Made by a program: the position numbers and the translations under genes | Source: Polaribacter glomeratus | GTDB lineage: Bacteria > Bacteroidota > Bacteroidia > Flavobacteriales > Flavobacteriaceae | Assembly (NCBI RefSeq): GCF_002954665.1 | Contig: NZ_MSCM01000001.1 | Coordinates: 759,786 to 823,785 of the forward strand | Direction of reading: 5' to 3' | Length of the DNA stretch: 64,000 bases | Notes under the pieces: generated by a model | What the model saw: only the letters and a program-made list of their open reading frames with translations | Told to the model about the DNA's origin: nothing | The model's database searches: none | Shown here: piece after piece, positions 62,613 to 64,000 of the stretch | Layout of the letters: each line of letters opens with the position of its first letter | Position numbering within the stretch: position 1 is the first letter of the stretch

Positions 62613-64000
62613 TTGGAAGAAACAAGCACCTCGAAAAAAATTATAGGTAAAGAATTATACGGATATCAGCAAGATGCTCTTGAAGAAATTTTTAGACGCT
62701 TTGAAGATGCGCCTCAAGATTATCACTTGTTATATCAATTGCCAACTGGAGGTGGAAAAACGGTAATTTTCTCTGAGATTGTTAGACGTTATATAGAGAC
62801 GTTTAAGAAGAAAGTTTTAGTTTTAACTCATAGAATTGAGCTAAGTAAGCAAACTTCTAAAATGTTGAACGAGTTTGGTGTAAAAAACAAAATCATAAAT
62901 TCAACCGCAGTTTTAGATGACCAAGACAATTATAGTTGTTTTGTAGCCATGGTAGAAACCTTGAAAAATAGGTTAAACGATGAAAAAGTTGATATTTCTG
63001 ATATCGGTTTGGTAATTGTAGATGAGGCTCATTACAATTCATTTACAAAAATATTTAAGTTTTTTGATGACGCTTTTATATTAGGTGTTACGGCAACTCC
63101 TTTGAGTTCTAACACTAAATTACCAATGTATGAAAACTATCAAGAATTATTTGTTGGTGAAACAATTCAGCATTTAATTGAAAGTGATTATTTAGCAAGT
63201 GCAAATTTGTACTCTTATAATGTAGGCTTAACTTCATTAGAAGTTGGTGCAAACGGCGATTATACGGTAAAATCTTCTGAAGATTTATACACCAACACAG
63301 ACATGCTTTCTAAATTAGTTTCTGCATACGAAGAAACTTCTAAAGGTAAAAAAACATTAATCTTTAATAATGGTATAAATACATCTATTCAAGTTTTTCA
63401 TGCATTTAAAAAAGCAGGATACGCAATTGCACATTTAGACAATACAAATACCAAAAAAGAGCGTGAGTTTATTTTAAAATGGTTTCATAAAACACCCAAT
63501 GCAATATTAACTTCCGTAAGTATTTTAACAACAGGTTTTGATGAGCCAAGTATTGAAGCTATTATTTTAAATAGAGCCACAAAATCGTTAACGTTATACT
63601 ATCAAATGATTGGTCGTGGATCTCGTATTTATGGCGATAAAAATACTTTTGAGGTAGTCGATTTGGGAAATAATTTTCACAGATTTGGTGCTTGGGGTGC
63701 AGATTTAGACTGGCAAAAAATGTTTAGATCGCCAGATTATTATTTAGATGCCATTCTTTCTGATGAAGACATAGAAAGTACTTTTAGATACGAATTACCT
63801 TCGGATGTTAAAAAAGAATTCGAAAAATCGAAAGACACTTATTTCGATATGAAAAAAGTGTACATAGATACTATTAAAGCTGGTGAATCGTCTAAAAGAG
63901 TTTTAGAAAAATCGATAGAACACCATGCAATAATGTGTGTAGAAAATAGCGAAGACGTTTTTGATGCATTGATTTTAGCCAAATTACTAGGAGAGGAGAT
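62613..64000 (+). CDS. DEAD/DEAH-box helicase of the SSL2 type (3' end outside window)
   Basis: 462 codons are visible and the frame stays open at the edge. Walker A: LPTGGGKTVIFSEI. DEAH-class motif II: VIVDEAHYNS. Motif III: GVTATPLSS. Motifs V-VI: ILTTGFDEPSIEAIIL and YYQMIGRGSRIYG. This matches superfamily 2 helicases of the SSL2/COG1061 class seen in flavobacterial core genomes. The start is TTG 62613 (LEETSTSKK); no ATG lies in frame between the promoter box and the first conserved motif. Substrate unknown; no methylase or specificity gene is in view, so a restriction role is unsupported. Confidence 0.9.
   Translation, partial: MEETSTSKKIIGKELYGYQQDALEEIFRRFEDAPQDYHLLYQLPTGGGKTVIFSEIVRRYIETFKKKVLVLTHRIELSKQTSKMLNEFGVKNKIINSTAVLDDQDNYSCFVAMVETLKNRLNDEKVDISDIGLVIVDEAHYNSFTKIFKFFDDAFILGVTATPLSSNTKLPMYENYQELFVGETIQHLIESDYLASANLYSYNVGLTSLEVGANGDYTVKSSEDLYTNTDMLSKLVSAYEETSKGKKTLIFNNGINTSIQVFHAFKKAGYAIAHLDNTNTKKEREFILKWFHKTPNAILTSVSILTTGFDEPSIEAIILNRATKSLTLYYQMIGRGSRIYGDKNTFEVVDLGNNFHRFGAWGADLDWQKMFRSPDYYLDAILSDEDIESTFRYELPSDVKKEFEKSKDTYFDMKKVYIDTIKAGESSKRVLEKSIEHHAIMCVENSEDVFDALILAKLLGEE

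Noticed and set aside
62613..64000. Terminal helicase as a type III or type I restriction subunit
   Set aside because: Visible motifs fit SSL2-type helicases, and no methylase, specificity or nuclease gene is in view. The 3' part is outside the window, so this cannot be fully excluded.

Overview
This is an AT-rich chromosomal window with tightly packed genes and long leaders. Its gene content points to a member of the Flavobacteriaceae, probably a marine genus close to Polaribacter or Tenacibaculum; the genus is inference. The evidence is Bacteroidetes-type promoters (TAnnTTTG at -7), a fused lpxC-fabZ gene, the type IX secretion regulator porX, a giant protein with a type B T9SS sorting domain, a bacilliredoxin-like YtxJ, a split transketolase, and several small families largely confined to flavobacteria. 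Most of the window is core genome. I saw no prophage, insertion sequence, CRISPR array or conjugative module.

Layout. 1-2476: 5' end of kdsD, divergent from recQ. 2473-5779: a minus-strand operon of an unrecognised 239-aa protein, a TPR histidine kinase and a LuxR-type regulator. 5886-8764: ZIP transporter, methyltransferase and a THUMP-domain RNA methyltransferase. 8971-11621: three tandem alpha/beta hydrolases that resemble the vertebrate MEST family. 11622-12205: a gap with decayed coding sequence and a repeat. 12206-19314: priA, a plug-domain surface protein, and an ECF sigma factor locus with a membrane partner and an exported beta-rich protein. 19528-22750: alanine dehydrogenase, the rpsF-rpsR-rplI operon and a small conserved protein.

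22912-27768 is the most distinctive region. It holds a single-domain response regulator, then a co-oriented run of FIST sensor, cytosolic histidine kinase, HPt protein and LytTR regulator, then a small exported protein and a STAS protein. A 583-bp upstream gap contains three separate inverted repeats. The parts make a plausible complete phosphorelay that senses a small ligand inside the cell.

27796-37238: sirtuin, trmH, a 1386-aa T9SS-secreted repeat protein, and the porX-tsaE-ald cluster. 37426-45376: HD phosphohydrolase, then lipid A synthesis (lpxD, lpxC-fabZ, lpxA), efp, a second lpxD, sucD and fabG. 45535-53117: membrane VWA-like protein, CDF metal exporter, SPFH protein, two tRNAs (Leu-GAG, Lys-TTT), aroK, a phosphoribosyltransferase, an S4 RNA-binding protein and a lipoprotein. 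53406-64000: transketolase C-half, maf, smpB, small exported proteins, clpB, ytxJ, an MG2-plus-plug surface protein, and the 5' part of an SSL2-type helicase cut by the window edge.

Main observations to follow: the FIST phosphorelay and its structured leader; the MEST-like hydrolase triplet, in which one copy lost its catalytic histidine; three genes whose -7 box lies only 4-6 nt before the start codon, which predicts leaderless mRNAs; a dispersed intergenic hairpin repeat seen twice; a decayed fragment of the THUMP methyltransferase gene next to the intact one; and an ECF-type promoter signature overlapping a housekeeping -7 box.
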